Part shown: piece after piece, positions 49,734 through 60,015 of the stretch | How positions within the stretch are numbered: the stretch's first letter is position 1 | How the letters are laid out: each line of letters begins with the position of its first letter | NCBI RefSeq assembly: GCF_900110495.1 | Contig: NZ_FODX01000001.1 | Coordinates: 1,054,001 to 1,118,000 of the forward strand | Length of the DNA stretch: 64,000 nucleotides | Source: Nitrosovibrio sp. Nv6 | GTDB lineage: Bacteria > Pseudomonadota > Gammaproteobacteria > Burkholderiales > Nitrosomonadaceae | Direction of reading: 5' to 3' | The notes under the pieces: generated by a model | The model's input: only the letters and a program-made list of their open reading frames with translations | Told to the model about the DNA's origin: nothing | Database searches by the model: none | Translations under genes and position numbers: made by a program

Positions 49734-49759
49734 TACCGAAAGCCGGTCAGCCTTCGGTA
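49734..49759 (-). terminator. Hairpin at the rpoD 3' end
   Basis: TACCGAA (49734-49740) pairs with TTCGGTA (49753-49759) across the rpoD stop codon. The downstream T-tract is weak (ATTTCCACTTTT), so read-through into the tRNA, 23 bases further, is likely; no separate tRNA promoter fits in the gap. Confidence 0.55.
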
Positions 49760-51951
49760 TCCAGGAAACTCCGCAGACGTTCGGAACGCGAAGGATGACG
49801 CAGTTTTCGCAGTGCCTTGGCCTCGATCTGACGAATGCGCTCACGGGTTACGTCGAACTGCTTACCGACTTCTTCCAGGGTGTGGTCGGTATTCATTTCG
49901 ATGCCGAAACGCATGCGCAGCACTTTCGCTTCACGCGGCGTCAGCGAGTCCAGTATATCCTTCGTAACATCCCGCAGGCTGGCGTAAACCGCCGCGTCTG
50001 CCGGGGCCATGGTGGCAGAGTCCTCAATGAAATCACCCAAGTGAGAATCCTCATCGTCGCCAATCGGCGTTTCCATGGAGATCGGCTCCTTGGAAATTTT
50101 GAGGATTTTACGAATTTTCTCTTCAGGCATTTCCATTTTCTGTGCCAGAAGCGCGGGCTCCGGCTCCTGCCCGGTTTCCTGCAAAATCTGGCGCGAGATC
50201 CGGTTCATCTTGTTGATGGTCTCGATCATGTGCACCGGGATACGAATCGTGCGCGCCTGGTCGGCGATGGAACGGGTGATAGCCTGACGAATCCACCAGG
50301 TGGCATAAGTGGAGAATTTGTATCCACGCCGGTATTCAAATTTATCCACAGCCTTCATGAGTCCGATGTTACCTTCCTGGATGAGGTCAAGAAACTGCAA
50401 TCCCCGGTTGGTATATTTCTTGGCGATGGAAATCACCAGCCGCAAGTTCGCTTCGGTCATTTCCCGTTTCGCCCGGCGCGCCTTGGCTTCTCCGGTAGAC
50501 ATCCGGCGGTTGATTTCCTTGAGTTCTTTCAAGGGAATGCCAACCTGTTTTTGCAGCGCCAGCAGGTTTTGCTGCTGCTCCACGACATCAGGCAGGTAAC
50601 GTTCCAATGTCTGGCTATAAGGCTTGCCAAGCGCGACTTCCCCCGCCACCCAGTCCAGATTACTCTCTTGGCCGGGAAAAGCTTTAATAAAATGACTACG
50701 CGGCATCCCCGCCTTGGTCACGCACAATTCCATGATTTTACGCTCATAGCTCCGCATTTCGTCCACCAGCCCGCGTTGGGTGTCGCAAAGCCTTTCAACC
50801 ATTTTCGCGGAGAAACGAATCGCCATCAGTTCGGCTGAAATCCGCTCCTGTATGTCCTTATATGCCTTGTTGCCCGATCCCTTTTTTTCCAGCGCCTTCT
50901 GCATCTCGACATATGCATTCTGAATCACAGCAAAACGCTCCAATGCATCATTTTTCAATTTCAGCAAGTTGGCATTTGCTATCGCGGCGACATCTTCATC
51001 TTCTGAGCTTTCCTCGCTCAGTTCCTGCTCCAGCGATTCATCGGAGATTTCTTCACCGAGCAATTCTTCGGCATTGGGATCCAGCAATCCATCAACCAGC
51101 TCATCGATGCGCATCTCATCTTTCGCTACCTTGTCGGCGAGATCGAGAATTCCGGCTATGGTGGTCGGGCAGGCGGAAATCGCCTGGATCATATGTTTTA
51201 ACCCATCCTCGATACGCTTCGCGATCTCGATTTCGCTCTCGCGCGTGAGCAATTCCACCGAACCCATTTCACGCATGTACATGCGCACCGGATCGGTAGT
51301 GCGCCCAAACTCGGAATCAACTGTGGAAAGCGCCGCTTCAGCTTCTTCCACCACATCTTCATCGGCCACTGTAGGCGCGGTCTCGGACATCAGCAGTGTT
51401 TCTGCGTCAGGCGCCTCATCGTAAACAGAGATGCCGACGTCATTGATCATGCTGATGATATTTTCAATCTGCTCGGCATCGAGCATATCGTCGGGCAGAT
51501 GATCGTTGATTTCGGCATAAGTCAGATAGCCGCGCTCCTTGCCTTGCACAATCAAGCTCTTCAAACGCATGCGCCGTGCTTCCAGGTCTTGGGGCGCGAG
51601 CGGAGACTTCTCGGTGTCCTTTGCCTGGCCGGCTTTCCCTTCCTTTACCGCCTTGGCCTTGACTATTTTGGCTGCAAGCATATTCGGTTCCTTGGCCGCA
51701 ATCACTGCCCGCGCGATTTCGGTCACGCGAGCGGGGGCCTTGGCGGGTGCCTTTGCGGACGTAACGTTATTGTCCAGCGTTTCCTCAGCCGTTTTCAACA
51801 GCGCTTTTGCCGCTGCTTCTTTTGCCTGCCCTCTCGACGATTTCCTCATATTGTTTCCTTCCGTTTTCGCTGCCGCCCTATCAACGGGACGGCCGACAGC
51901 ACCGGCCTTTGCTTTTTCCGGTGCTTTGACTTGTGTTTTTGGTTTTACCAT
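49747..51951 (-). CDS. rpoD: RNA polymerase primary sigma factor (sigma-70)
   Basis: 734 residues, longer than E. coli RpoD because of an Ala/Lys-rich N-terminal extension ([20 protein letters not shown]). Region 1.2/2 begins [20 protein letters not shown]; region 2.3-2.4 reads [20 protein letters not shown] then [12 protein letters not shown]; region 4.2 is [20 protein letters not shown] with the C-terminal SFLDTEG. It directs promoter recognition. Follows dnaG and rpsU, the conserved macromolecular-synthesis operon. Confidence 0.97.
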   Translation of the reverse strand: MVKPKTQVKAPEKAKAGAVGRPVDRAAAKTEGNNMRKSSRGQAKEAAAKALLKTAEETLDNNVTSAKAPAKAPARVTEIARAVIAAKEPNMLAAKIVKAKAVKEGKAGQAKDTEKSPLAPQDLEARRMRLKSLIVQGKERGYLTYAEINDHLPDDMLDAEQIENIISMINDVGISVYDEAPDAETLLMSETAPTVADEDVVEEAEAALSTVDSEFGRTTDPVRMYMREMGSVELLTRESEIEIAKRIEDGLKHMIQAISACPTTIAGILDLADKVAKDEMRIDELVDGLLDPNAEELLGEEISDESLEQELSEESSEDEDVAAIANANLLKLKNDALERFAVIQNAYVEMQKALEKKGSGNKAYKDIQERISAELMAIRFSAKMVERLCDTQRGLVDEMRSYERKIMELCVTKAGMPRSHFIKAFPGQESNLDWVAGEVALGKPYSQTLERYLPDVVEQQQNLLALQKQVGIPLKELKEINRRMSTGEAKARRAKREMTEANLRLVISIAKKYTNRGLQFLDLIQEGNIGLMKAVDKFEYRRGYKFSTYATWWIRQAITRSIADQARTIRIPVHMIETINKMNRISRQILQETGQEPEPALLAQKMEMPEEKIRKILKISKEPISMETPIGDDEDSHLGDFIEDSATMAPADAAVYASLRDVTKDILDSLTPREAKVLRMRFGIEMNTDHTLEEVGKQFDVTRERIRQIEAKALRKLRHPSRSERLRSFLDTEG

Positions 51952-52033
51952 GTTTCTTCCAGATAGTATCGCCAGTTGAAATTAAAAAACTCTCTATTAT
52001 ATCAAGATCCGATTACACTGTCCGCCCACCGCT

Positions 52034-53827
52034 TCAAGAAACCGCCATGCGCTGGAGTTCCTGTTTTTCTTCGGGGGTAAGAGCGCTCAAGGACTTGCTG
52101 TGTAACGCCGCCATTCGCTGTTTGCGTTTCATTTCACGCAGACGCGTCATTGCCCCGGCAAATTCCGCTTCCAGGTCTATACCGCTATCCCATGCAAGGG
52201 TCTGGCTCTCAGCCTTTTCCATAAGAACACGATGAGGGCTATCGTGAAAATAGGCGATGGCCGAAGGTATTGCCGTGTTTCCTCCAATATTGGGGTGAGT
52301 GTCGATAAATTCAACCAGCGCCGCCAGTGCAGCTACTTCTTCAGAATATTCCTGATCTTGCGTAAGTAATTCTCTATCCAGTTTCCGGATATAACCCGGA
52401 TCGTATAACAATACTTGTATCAGCCAGCGGAAAGGTGAGGCAGGTTGCTGTCTTGGCAATTTTTCCCGGGAAAGGGAAGCCGAAACACGTCTGAGCTTCA
52501 GTAAACTCTCCAGTTCACCCTGGCTGAAACCGCTGATCTCCGCCAATCTTTTTAACAGCATCAGCGCGAGCGCCGGTGCAGTAATTCTGGCAAGCAGGGG
52601 TTTTGCGTCCTGCACGAGTTTTGCGCGTCCTTCGCTGGTTTTGAGGTCGACGCGGGCTGACAGTTCCCTAAAAAGAAAAACGGACAGGGGCAATGTCTGT
52701 TTCAGCAACCCTTCGAAACCCTCTTTACCGAACTTGCGAATGTAGCTGTCCGGGTCCTCGCCCTCCGGCAGGAAGAGAAAACTGATAGTCTTGCCATCCC
52801 CAAGCTGGGCAAGGCTATCCTCCAATGCGCGCCATGCCGCTTTTCTGCCGGCGTTATCCCCATCGAAACAAAATACAACGCTGTCAGTCTGGCGCAAGAG
52901 CTTCTGGATATGATAAGGCGTGGTCGCGGTACCCAGCGCAGCAACGGCATTTTCAATGCCATGCTGAAAAAGCGCCACTACATCCATATATCCCTCTACC
53001 ACGATAACCTTTCCTGCTTCGCGAATGGCCCTGCGTGCAGCAAAAAGGTTGTAAAGTTCGCGGCCCTTCTGAAACAGAGGTGTTTCGGGGGAATTGAGAT
53101 ATTTGGGCTCTCCCTGTTCCAGGATTCGCCCGCCGAAACCCACAATCCTTCCTTTAAGGTTAATAATGGGAAACATGATGCGATCGCGGAACCGGTCGTA
53201 ACACTTGCCGTCATCGTTCTCAATTACCAGCCCGGACTCTACCAGCAGCTTTTTTTTCGCTTTTGCCGCGTAATCAGAAAATGCAGCCTCCAGGTTTTGC
53301 CAACCGGATGGCGCATAGCCAATGCCGAAACGGGCAGCAGTCTGGCCTGTCAAGCCGCGTTGTTTCAAATAGGCAATGGCGTTTTTTGAATACCTGAGCT
53401 GTTCCCGGTAAAATTGTGCGGCAACACTCGTTACCTCGAGCAGATCCCTGGAAGAATTTTCTGTTCCTCGAACATTGCTCTGCGCCAAGCCGGAGCCAGA
53501 CGCCGATTCTTCGGTTCCTCTATGGGACTCCGGCTGCTGCACGGGAACCTGTAGTCCGGCCCGACTTGCCAGATCATTCACTGCCTCAACGAAATTCATG
53601 CCACCATACTCCATCGCAAAGCCAATGGCGCTACCATGAGCGCCACAACCGAAGCAGTGATAAAACTGCTTGGTGGGACTTACCGTGAATGAGGGGGTCT
53701 TTTCGCTATGGAATGGGCAGCATGCAGTGTAATTTGCGCCGGCTTTTCTGAGCGGCACGTCACGCTCGATGACATCAACGATATCTATGCGATTGAGCAG
53801 TTCCTGAATGAATGATTGTGAAATCAT
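52034..53827 (-). CDS. dnaG: DNA primase
   Basis: 597 residues. Zinc finger CPFHSEKTPSF ... YHCFGCGAHG near residues 35-65; TOPRIM domain with IVVEGYMDVVALFQHG and FCFDGDNAGRKAAW; C-terminal DnaB-interacting helical region. It makes RNA primers for chromosomal replication. Located between rpsU/yqeY-like gene and rpoD as in other proteobacteria. Confidence 0.97.
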   Translation of the reverse strand: MISQSFIQELLNRIDIVDVIERDVPLRKAGANYTACCPFHSEKTPSFTVSPTKQFYHCFGCGAHGSAIGFAMEYGGMNFVEAVNDLASRAGLQVPVQQPESHRGTEESASGSGLAQSNVRGTENSSRDLLEVTSVAAQFYREQLRYSKNAIAYLKQRGLTGQTAARFGIGYAPSGWQNLEAAFSDYAAKAKKKLLVESGLVIENDDGKCYDRFRDRIMFPIINLKGRIVGFGGRILEQGEPKYLNSPETPLFQKGRELYNLFAARRAIREAGKVIVVEGYMDVVALFQHGIENAVAALGTATTPYHIQKLLRQTDSVVFCFDGDNAGRKAAWRALEDSLAQLGDGKTISFLFLPEGEDPDSYIRKFGKEGFEGLLKQTLPLSVFLFRELSARVDLKTSEGRAKLVQDAKPLLARITAPALALMLLKRLAEISGFSQGELESLLKLRRVSASLSREKLPRQQPASPFRWLIQVLLYDPGYIRKLDRELLTQDQEYSEEVAALAALVEFIDTHPNIGGNTAIPSAIAYFHDSPHRVLMEKAESQTLAWDSGIDLEAEFAGAMTRLREMKRKQRMAALHSKSLSALTPEEKQELQRMAVS

Positions 53828-53994
53828 TTATAGCGGATCAAACAATAGTGTCTCAGAGCGGAGTGCAAACAGAAAAGCTATTTTTTTACTACAGGAAAAC
53901 GGAAAAACGCACTCCCACACGTTCTGTACCCGCAATATTTGTGATTGAGCTTGTTGCAACAGCCTTGCGACGACTATTAATGAAAGTGGCGGTA

Positions 53995-54441
53995 TCAGGT
54001 GGCGAGCTTCGTTTTGACCAGAGCCGATACTCTGGCCATATCGGCCCGCCCAGAAATTTCCGACTTGAGCACCGCCATCACCCGCCCCATGTCTTGCTGT
54101 CCTTTCGCTCCAACAGCGGAAATCGCTTCGTTTATGGCCCCTTCCAATTCGCCATCACTTAGGGCTTGAGGCATATAAGCTTGTAGCACGCTTACTTCGT
54201 ATTTCTCTGCATCCGCTAAATCAGTGCGCTGAGCTGCTTCATATTGGGCGATGGAGTCCCTGCGCTGTTTGAGCATTTTTTCGATTACGGCGACGACTTC
54301 GGTATCATCCAGCTCTATACGCTCATCCACCTCGCGCTGTTTGATTGCCGCCCGCAACAACCGGATTGCGTCCCGACGTTTGGTATCGCCTTCGCGCATT
54401 GCGGCCTTCATGTCTTCGGCGATTTGCTGTTTCAGATTCAC
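53995..54441 (-). CDS. GatB/YqeY-domain protein
   Basis: 148 residues from a GTG at 54441 (family start NLKQQIAEDMKAAMR); a TTG at 54456 is an alternative. EGDTKRRDAIRLLRAAIKQR and EVDERIELDDTEVVAVIEKM are the typical YqeY region, helical and related to the tail of GatB. It probably binds tRNA or aids amidation, but the role is unsettled. Between rpsU and dnaG as in many betaproteobacteria. Confidence 0.88.
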   Translation of the reverse strand: MNLKQQIAEDMKAAMREGDTKRRDAIRLLRAAIKQREVDERIELDDTEVVAVIEKMLKQRRDSIAQYEAAQRTDLADAEKYEVSVLQAYMPQALSDGELEGAINEAISAVGAKGQQDMGRVMAVLKSEISGRADMARVSALVKTKLAT

Positions 54442-54504
54442 GATGAACGCAACCAAGGAAGACCTTTATGAATATGGGGAATTACTTTTTTCGACTGGCT
54501 TAGA

Positions 54505-54717
54505 CTAATAAAGTTTCGGCGGAAGCAACTGGCTGCGCAGACGCTTGTAAGTACGTTTAACCGCGGCGGCCAGCTTGCGCTTGCGCTCGGCAGTCGGTTT
54601 TTCGTAAAATTCCCTGGCGCGCAACTCGGTGAGCAGCCCGGTTTTTTCTATGGTACGCTTGAAGCGTCGCATAGCGACTTCAAATGGTTCGTTTTCCTTG
54701 ACTTTAATAGTGGTCAT
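54505..54717 (-). CDS. rpsU: 30S ribosomal protein S21
   Basis: 70 residues, [20 protein letters not shown] with the basic [20 protein letters not shown] tail. Complete and typical in length. It helps initiate translation on the 30S subunit. First gene of the rpsU-yqeY-dnaG-rpoD unit, divergent from tsaD across about 165 A/T-rich bases that should hold both promoters. Confidence 0.97.
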   Translation of the reverse strand: MTTIKVKENEPFEVAMRRFKRTIEKTGLLTELRAREFYEKPTAERKRKLAAAVKRTYKRLRSQLLPPKLY

Positions 54718-54883
54718 GAAGATGCGGTTCCTCTCTAAAAGTTAAATTACTGAACAATTGATCATCACCAGCCATATGTTTCATATGTGTGGTAGTGTGA
54801 TCACTCTTAAATATAGACAGCTCGTTATTATATAACAAGTACTCATTACTGTCGTAAAAGAGTCATTCCTCCATTATTCTCCC

Positions 54884-55930
54884 TTGCTCGTACTTGGCAT
54901 TGAAACTTCATGCGATGAAACCGGCGTAGCGCTTTACCACACGCAGCGCGGCTTGTTGAGTCACGCGCTTTATTCGCAGACCGAAATGCATGGGGAGTAT
55001 GGCGGCGTGGTCCCTGAACTTGCCTCCCGAGATCATATCCGGCGGGTGCTGCCCCTCATCAGTCACACTCTCGACGAGGCCGGATTCGAACTGCGGGATC
55101 TCGGCGCCATCGCCTACACTCAGGGACCGGGCCTGGCAGGAGCACTGCTGGTGGGCGCGAGTATAGCGGCCGCACTTGGCTTTTCGCTGGAAATTCCGGT
55201 GCTGGGCGTTCATCACCTTGAGGGACACCTCCTGTCTCCGCTGTTGTCGACTCCCGCGCCTGTTTTTCCATTCGTGGCGTTGTTGGTGTCGGGCGGCCAT
55301 ACCCAGCTGATGGAAGTGAATGGTCTCGGGCAATACAGGTTACTCGGCGAAACTGTGGATGATGCGGCGGGAGAAGCTTTTGACAAGACCGCTAAACTGC
55401 TGGGGCTGGGTTATCCCGGCGGCCCGGCGCTCTCAAAACTTGCCGATGAATTTTCCCGGTCAGGTCAACCCGCACGCTTCCAGCTTCCCCGCCCCATGCT
55501 TCACAGCGGGAATTTCAATTTCAGCTTCAGCGGCCTGAAAACAGCCGTGCTGACACTGGTCAATAAACAGGAAATGACGCAGCAAATCCGAGGCGCCATT
55601 GCCTATGCTTTTCAAGAGGCCGTGGTCGATGTACTGACGGAAAAGTCACTCTCCGCACTTGCAAAGACTGGCCTTACTCAACTGGTAGTGGCAGGCGGGG
55701 TTGGGGCGAATCGTCAACTGCGCAGCAATCTCCGATACAAAGCGGAAAAAATCGGAGCTACTGTTTTTTATCCCGAACTCGAATTCTGCACGGACAATGG
55801 CGCCATGATCGCATTCGCCGGAGCAATGCGATTGCAATCATCGGAAATGTCGAGGCAGAAGCTCGATAACAGGTTCACGGTAAATGCACGGTGGGATCTG
55901 GAAATGCAAGAGATGGCACCGAAGTCATGA
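54884..55930 (+). CDS. tsaD: tRNA N6-threonylcarbamoyladenosine transferase
   Basis: 348 residues from a TTG start (no ATG is available in frame). [16 protein letters not shown], metal ligands in [30 protein letters not shown] and [13 protein letters not shown] are diagnostic of the Kae1/TsaD family. It transfers the threonylcarbamoyl group to A37 of ANN-decoding tRNAs with TsaB and TsaE. The 3' end overlaps plsY by six bases tail to tail. Confidence 0.96.
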   Translation: MLVLGIETSCDETGVALYHTQRGLLSHALYSQTEMHGEYGGVVPELASRDHIRRVLPLISHTLDEAGFELRDLGAIAYTQGPGLAGALLVGASIAAALGFSLEIPVLGVHHLEGHLLSPLLSTPAPVFPFVALLVSGGHTQLMEVNGLGQYRLLGETVDDAAGEAFDKTAKLLGLGYPGGPALSKLADEFSRSGQPARFQLPRPMLHSGNFNFSFSGLKTAVLTLVNKQEMTQQIRGAIAYAFQEAVVDVLTEKSLSALAKTGLTQLVVAGGVGANRQLRSNLRYKAEKIGATVFYPELEFCTDNGAMIAFAGAMRLQSSEMSRQKLDNRFTVNARWDLEMQEMAPKS

Positions 55931-56533
55931 CGTGCTGCGTTTCCCGATACGCGGTTCGTTACCGGCGGCCAGGCTGGCAATATTTGACTTATGTCGCCAG
56001 ATGAGCAATAAGGACATCACAAGAACTGTGAGAGTACGCGCATCGAAGCCGAGAAAAAATACTGCATAAACTGGTGCGAATGCGGCTGCGGCTAGCGCAG
56101 CCAATGATGAGAAACGCCATATGGCCGCGACGGTAATCCAGAGTGCGACTGCCAGCAATCCCATCCATGGGTTAAATCCCAGCAACACACCCAGCGCGGT
56201 CGCCACGCCCTTCCCGCCTTTGAAACGCAAGAACACCGGAAATAAATGGCCCAGAAACACTGAGAGGGCCACTATGGCAATCGCTTCTTCGCCCAGCCCC
56301 AATGGAGGCGCGAAATATTGTGCCAATGCTACTGACAGCCAGCCTTTACCGGCATCGCCCAGCAGTGTAAAGACGGCCGCTGCCTTTTTTCCGCTGCGCA
56401 GCACGTTCGTCGCTCCAGGATTCTTGGAACCATAGGTACGCGGATCGGGCAGGCGGAAGAGCCAGCTTGCCAGCACTCCAAAGGAAATGGAGCCGAGCAG
56501 ATAGGCCAGCAGGATCAAAGCCAGCAGCGTCAT
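55925..56533 (-). CDS. plsY: Glycerol-3-phosphate acyltransferase PlsY
   Basis: 202 residues with about five membrane segments. Signature motifs [25 protein letters not shown] and [20 protein letters not shown] are all present. It uses acyl-phosphate to make lysophosphatidate in the inner membrane. Convergent with tsaD and divergent from folB, a widespread arrangement. Confidence 0.96.
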   Translation of the reverse strand: MTLLALILLAYLLGSISFGVLASWLFRLPDPRTYGSKNPGATNVLRSGKKAAAVFTLLGDAGKGWLSVALAQYFAPPLGLGEEAIAIVALSVFLGHLFPVFLRFKGGKGVATALGVLLGFNPWMGLLAVALWITVAAIWRFSSLAALAAAAFAPVYAVFFLGFDARTLTVLVMSLLLIWRHKSNIASLAAGNEPRIGKRSTS

Positions 56534-56634
56534 CTTGTTAGCGCCATGTTTGCAAATAGAATAGAATCCCTGCGCTGCTGATTCTACGTGAAAAACAGCT
56601 TCAATAACGCACCTCGAATGGGTCTCAAATCCTC

Positions 56635-56994
56635 ATGGATATCATTTTTCTGCACGAACTCAAGGTCAAAACGCTGGTTGGCATTTACCCGTGGGAACTC
56701 AATGCCGCACAAACCATTCAGCTCGATCTGGAAATCGGGTTGCCGGCAAGCCGAGCCTGTCAGACAGACAATTTCGAGGATGCTCTGGATTATGCCGCTA
56801 TTGTTCAACGCATCAACGATGCGCTCTCGCAGAAACGTTTCTCCCTGCTGGAAGCTCTGGCCGAGCACATCGCGCAAATCATCCTGATGGAATTCAAATC
56901 GCCATGGGTCAAAGTTAGCGTGGCGAAACTCAGCGCGATACGGAGCGTGAAAAGAGTGGGAGTGTGCATCGAACGGGAATCGAAATCAGTATAG
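56635..56994 (+). CDS. folB: Dihydroneopterin aldolase
   Basis: 119 residues. VKTLVGIYPWELNAAQTIQL contains the substrate-binding Glu, LDYAAIVQRI and the conserved Lys in VSVAKLSAIRSVKRVG. It converts dihydroneopterin to 6-hydroxymethyl-dihydropterin in folate synthesis. Divergent from plsY, as often seen. Confidence 0.95.
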   Translation: MDIIFLHELKVKTLVGIYPWELNAAQTIQLDLEIGLPASRACQTDNFEDALDYAAIVQRINDALSQKRFSLLEALAEHIAQIILMEFKSPWVKVSVAKLSAIRSVKRVGVCIERESKSV

Positions 56995-57063
56995 CGTGCG
57001 TAATTCCGGATCCCGACAACCATGCGGCCCCACCTTGGGGAGGGAAGCGGGGATCAAGGGAAT

Positions 57064-57091
57064 TTGCCATTCCCGAACCGGGAATGGCAAG
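57064..57091. repeat. Perfect inverted repeat after folB
   Basis: TTGCCATTCCCG pairs with CGGGAATGGCAA (12 bp) around a short AAC loop. No T-run follows on the plus strand (AGGAATAACC), so termination is uncertain. Could also be a small repeat element. Confidence 0.55.
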
Positions 57092-57170
57092 GAATAACCC
57101 TATGAGGAGAAAAAACAATTACGGATACGCGAACCAACCGGGGTAATCGCGGAATTGCAACTGTCTTGTA

Positions 57171-57758
57171 CTAACCCGCGATTAATGCCGACTCGATTTC
57201 AGTAAAAGTCTTGGCAATTTCCATGGACGAAATTGTGGCGCCAAGTTGCTTCTCGATTTGCGTCAGTGAAAAAATGCCGCACACCATCGGTGTACCGTCA
57301 ACATCGTTTTCTATCACCAGGGTATGTTGCCGTCCAGTATCCCGCAGACTGGCAATGACATTTCCGACCTTGGCGCCCTGAACTTCCTGGACAGGAATTG
57401 CTTCCAGCCGGTCGAGGGGGGTCATGATATCGGAAACCAGAATTTCATTATGCTTTACACACCGCTCCTGGATGAAACGCAAGGGCTTTTCACCGAGTAC
57501 ATCGGTTGCGGTGATAATACCGCAGAGAAGCTTATCCTGGTCTAATACGAGCAAGGAACGTACGCCGCGTTGCATCATGTATGCGTTAGCGGACTCCATT
57601 GTCATATGCGGTCCGATTATGGCGGCATGGATGTTCCGCAGATCGGTCATCACATCAAGGGCGGGCGATGTCAGCGTTACAGGTTTGGGCGGGGCGGAGA
57701 AAACTACCCGGACAGTACCTGTCAGGCGCTGTGCGGGAAGGAGGTGATAGTCAGGCAT
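57171..57758 (-). CDS. Two-CBS-domain protein
   Basis: 195 residues from the ATG at 57758 (GGAGG upstream; a longer form from 57830 was not preferred). First CBS unit: MTMESANAYMMQRGVRSLLV then LDQDKLLCGIITATDVLGEK; second: SDIMTPLDRLEAIPVQEVQG then LVIENDVDGTPMVCGIFSLT. CBS pairs bind adenine nucleotides and sense energy state. Stand-alone, so the partner is unknown. Confidence 0.85.
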   Translation of the reverse strand: MPDYHLLPAQRLTGTVRVVFSAPPKPVTLTSPALDVMTDLRNIHAAIIGPHMTMESANAYMMQRGVRSLLVLDQDKLLCGIITATDVLGEKPLRFIQERCVKHNEILVSDIMTPLDRLEAIPVQEVQGAKVGNVIASLRDTGRQHTLVIENDVDGTPMVCGIFSLTQIEKQLGATISSMEIAKTFTEIESALIAG

Positions 57759-58094
57759 GGCATTATCCTCCAGCGTGAAGCGGAATACACTCGAACTCGA
57801 CGAAATAAAGTTCAAGCATTCCTCGATCAAACTCTACGCTCACCAGAATGAAGGGTCAATACGACTTTCGCGACCGGTACGAAAACCTCTGCAACAAGCC
57901 CGCTGGTTTATCAGCAGGCGCTACATCGGCTTTTGGGGCTGGAATGGCCAAAAGCAAGGGAGACAAGAGTGAAGGGAGGCAAAAGCGTGAAGCGCCGATT
58001 TTCCGACAAAAATTTGACGAAAACTCAATAAGCCGACTGTTGCCGCGGTGCAATTCGCCGGCACCCATCCATTACGCCGTCTCGCGCGCCAGCA
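57759..58094. other. Gap between the CBS gene and an orphan ORF
   Basis: 336 bases. A plus-strand reading frame (57848 on) is open but has low-complexity, unsupported sequence. No RNA gene or clear promoter was seen. Confidence 0.45.
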
Positions 58095-58514
58095 ATGGCA
58101 CTTACCAAGTCCTCTGAGATTCTCGCTCAGGCCGATCTACGCCAGGTCATTGCGCTCCTTGCTGTCGAGCAAAGCCGCGGTGATAAAGGTCTCCCTCGGC
58201 CTGCTGCCTTTCGCAGCAGCGGATACAAGAGTTTGACGGCCATTTTCGAGTCGGACGTTATGTGGGAAAGCGAACAGAGGTTACAACTAAAACTGTTAGA
58301 AGATTATCTCCGGATTTTCTACGGAGCCGGTAACATGAAAAAATTATATCGAAATATGTCTGATCTTAATCCTGCTGAATTTGATAACTGGGTTGAGACA
58401 ACCACGACAAAAATATTCAAGCACACAAAAATGAATAAAAATAAATTTTGGGGCGATACTGACAATAACCGGGATCGAAACAAGAAAAAACGGGACGTCA
58501 GGCCTTATTCCTGA
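58095..58514 (+). CDS. Orphan hypothetical protein
   Basis: 139 residues: MALTKSSEILAQADLRQVIA then AVEQSRGDKGLPRPAAFRSS, a lysine/asparagine-rich C-terminus (HTKMNKNKFWGDTDNNRDRN). No ribosome site and no recognised family; the second half is markedly more A/T-rich than its surroundings, perhaps acquired DNA. It may not be a gene. Confidence 0.4.
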   Translation: MALTKSSEILAQADLRQVIALLAVEQSRGDKGLPRPAAFRSSGYKSLTAIFESDVMWESEQRLQLKLLEDYLRIFYGAGNMKKLYRNMSDLNPAEFDNWVETTTTKIFKHTKMNKNKFWGDTDNNRDRNKKKRDVRPYS

Positions 58515-58547
58515 GAAAGTTGAGGGGATTTTATTCCTGGTTCCCGC

Positions 58548-59255
58548 TCATTCTTCGTTCCTTCGCGTTCCTTCGATTTCCTCATTCAATCGCCACAACA
58601 TCGATACCGGGTCGCGCGCCTGCGTGACGGGTCGGCCAATGACAAGGTAATCCGCACCATTTTCGATTGCCTGGCGCGGGGTTGATACCCGTTTCTGCTC
58701 GTTAAGGGAAGCATCAACCGGGCGTATTCCAGGCGTGACCAGGCAAAAATCCCTGCCCATCATTTTCCTGAGGCTCGGCGCCTCGAGCGCGGAACATACT
58801 ACTCCATCCATTCCACAATCGCGCGCAAGCAAGGCCAGACGCTGTACTACGTCCTGCGGATCGCCATTGAGGCCGATCTCGTTCAGGTCGCTGCGCTCCA
58901 TGCTGGTAAGCAGAGTGACGGCAATCAGCTTGCTCAGGCCAATCGGCACTGCCTCTCGTGCCGCCGATAGCATTCTTCTTCCCCCGAGGGCGTGAATATT
59001 CATCATCCATACACCCAGGCCGGCTGCTGCCTTGCACGCATTCGCTACAGTATTGGGAATATCGTGAAATTTCAAATCGAGGAAAACGTCGAAACCTTTC
59101 CCCATCAATTTTTCTACCAACTGTGGGCCGGCAGCGGTAAAAAGCTCCTTGCCCACTTTTACCCTGCACCACCTTGGGTCAAGTTTCGCCGTAAGCTCTA
59201 ACGCTTGTTTCGCAATGGGAAAATCCAGAGCAACGATAATCCGGGGATCACTCAT
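58548..59255 (-). CDS. pyrF: Orotidine 5'-phosphate decarboxylase
   Basis: 235 residues. [12 protein letters not shown], catalytic Lys-Asp network in [19 protein letters not shown], and the phosphate-gripper [10 protein letters not shown] with [12 protein letters not shown]. It makes UMP, the last step of pyrimidine synthesis. Follows lapA by 47 bases on the same strand. Confidence 0.96.
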   Translation of the reverse strand: MSDPRIIVALDFPIAKQALELTAKLDPRWCRVKVGKELFTAAGPQLVEKLMGKGFDVFLDLKFHDIPNTVANACKAAAGLGVWMMNIHALGGRRMLSAAREAVPIGLSKLIAVTLLTSMERSDLNEIGLNGDPQDVVQRLALLARDCGMDGVVCSALEAPSLRKMMGRDFCLVTPGIRPVDASLNEQKRVSTPRQAIENGADYLVIGRPVTQARDPVSMLWRLNEEIEGTRRNEE

Positions 59256-59302
59256 AGTGTCGTTTCAGCAAGGCTAAACAGGTATTTGAATAACCGCCGT
59301 GT

Positions 59303-59560
59303 TTATCCATGCTCATCCTGTACGGGATATCTTTTTCTGTATGCAGCAATTTCGCGCCTTTGCCTGAATATCTTGCCGAGGCAGGACGCGACACCAACCA
59401 CCACGCCAACAGCGAAGAACAACAAAATTATCAATACCAGCGGCGCATCCCATTGGTAGCCGAAATAATAATGCAGCGTCACCGTTTCGACGTTCCTCAC
59501 GGTAAAACCGAGCAGCAACAGAAACAGCACGATGCGCAAGAACCATATCAGATAACGCAT
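59303..59560 (-). CDS. lapA: LapA-like inner-membrane protein (DUF1049)
   Basis: 85 residues with two membrane segments (about 1-20 and 40-62): MRYLIWFLRIVLFLLLLGFT and LVLIILLFFAVGVVVGVASC. Matches LapA/YciS, which works with LapB in regulating lipopolysaccharide synthesis through LpxC. lapB normally follows directly, but pyrF is next here. Confidence 0.85.
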   Translation of the reverse strand: MRYLIWFLRIVLFLLLLGFTVRNVETVTLHYYFGYQWDAPLVLIILLFFAVGVVVGVASCLGKIFRQRREIAAYRKRYPVQDEHG

Positions 59561-59658
59561 GATTCCTTTTCAGAGGAGGCCAAACGTACGTCAGGCCATG
59601 ACCTCAACAGGAGTATCCCGATCGCCTTTCCTATCGGGTCGAGTTGCCCCGTTTAATT

Positions 59659-59692
59659 GAAAAAAAAGCGGCATGATCCTGCGACCTGCCGC
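59659..59692 (-). terminator. Rho-independent terminator after ihfB
   Basis: GCGGCA (59668-59673) pairs with TGCCGC (59687-59692) around a 13-base loop, followed on the minus strand by eight Ts. It separates ihfB from lapA. Confidence 0.8.
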
Positions 59693-59720
59693 CTTGTACC
59701 TATACATCTATATGAGTTTT

Positions 59721-60005
59721 TCAGCTTTTCTGATCCACTCGTTCGCGCATTTCTTTCCCTGCCTTGAAATGAGGAACATACTTTTCCGGAACCTGAACCT
59801 TCTCTCCCGATTTCGGATTGCGCCCGGTACGCGGCGGCCGGTAGTTCAGATCGAAGCTGCCGAATCCGCGAATCTCAATGCGCTGTCCCTGTGACAAGCT
59901 CTTGGCCATTGCATCAAGTATAACCTTGACCGCAAGTTCAGCATCCTTTGCTCCTAATTGCGGATAACGCGCTGCAAGCCTTGAGATCAGTTCAGACTTC
60001 GTCAT
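59721..60005 (-). CDS. ihfB: Integration host factor beta subunit
   Basis: 94 residues from the ATG at 60005: [40 protein letters not shown] then [20 protein letters not shown], the DNA-bending arm. It forms IHF with IhfA. Located just after rpsA with a ten-base gap, the usual rpsA-ihfB order; IHF may also assist the prophage integrase. Confidence 0.95.
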   Translation of the reverse strand: MTKSELISRLAARYPQLGAKDAELAVKVILDAMAKSLSQGQRIEIRGFGSFDLNYRPPRTGRNPKSGEKVQVPEKYVPHFKAGKEMRERVDQKS

Positions 60006-60015
60006 GTCGCCCTTA

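Noticed and set aside
49795..50838. Long plus-strand ORF opposite rpoD
   Set aside because: Antisense shadow caused by codon composition of rpoD.
57848..58117. Plus-strand 89-codon ORF before the orphan gene
   Set aside because: No ribosome site, mixed composition and overlap with the next ORF; no recognisable family.
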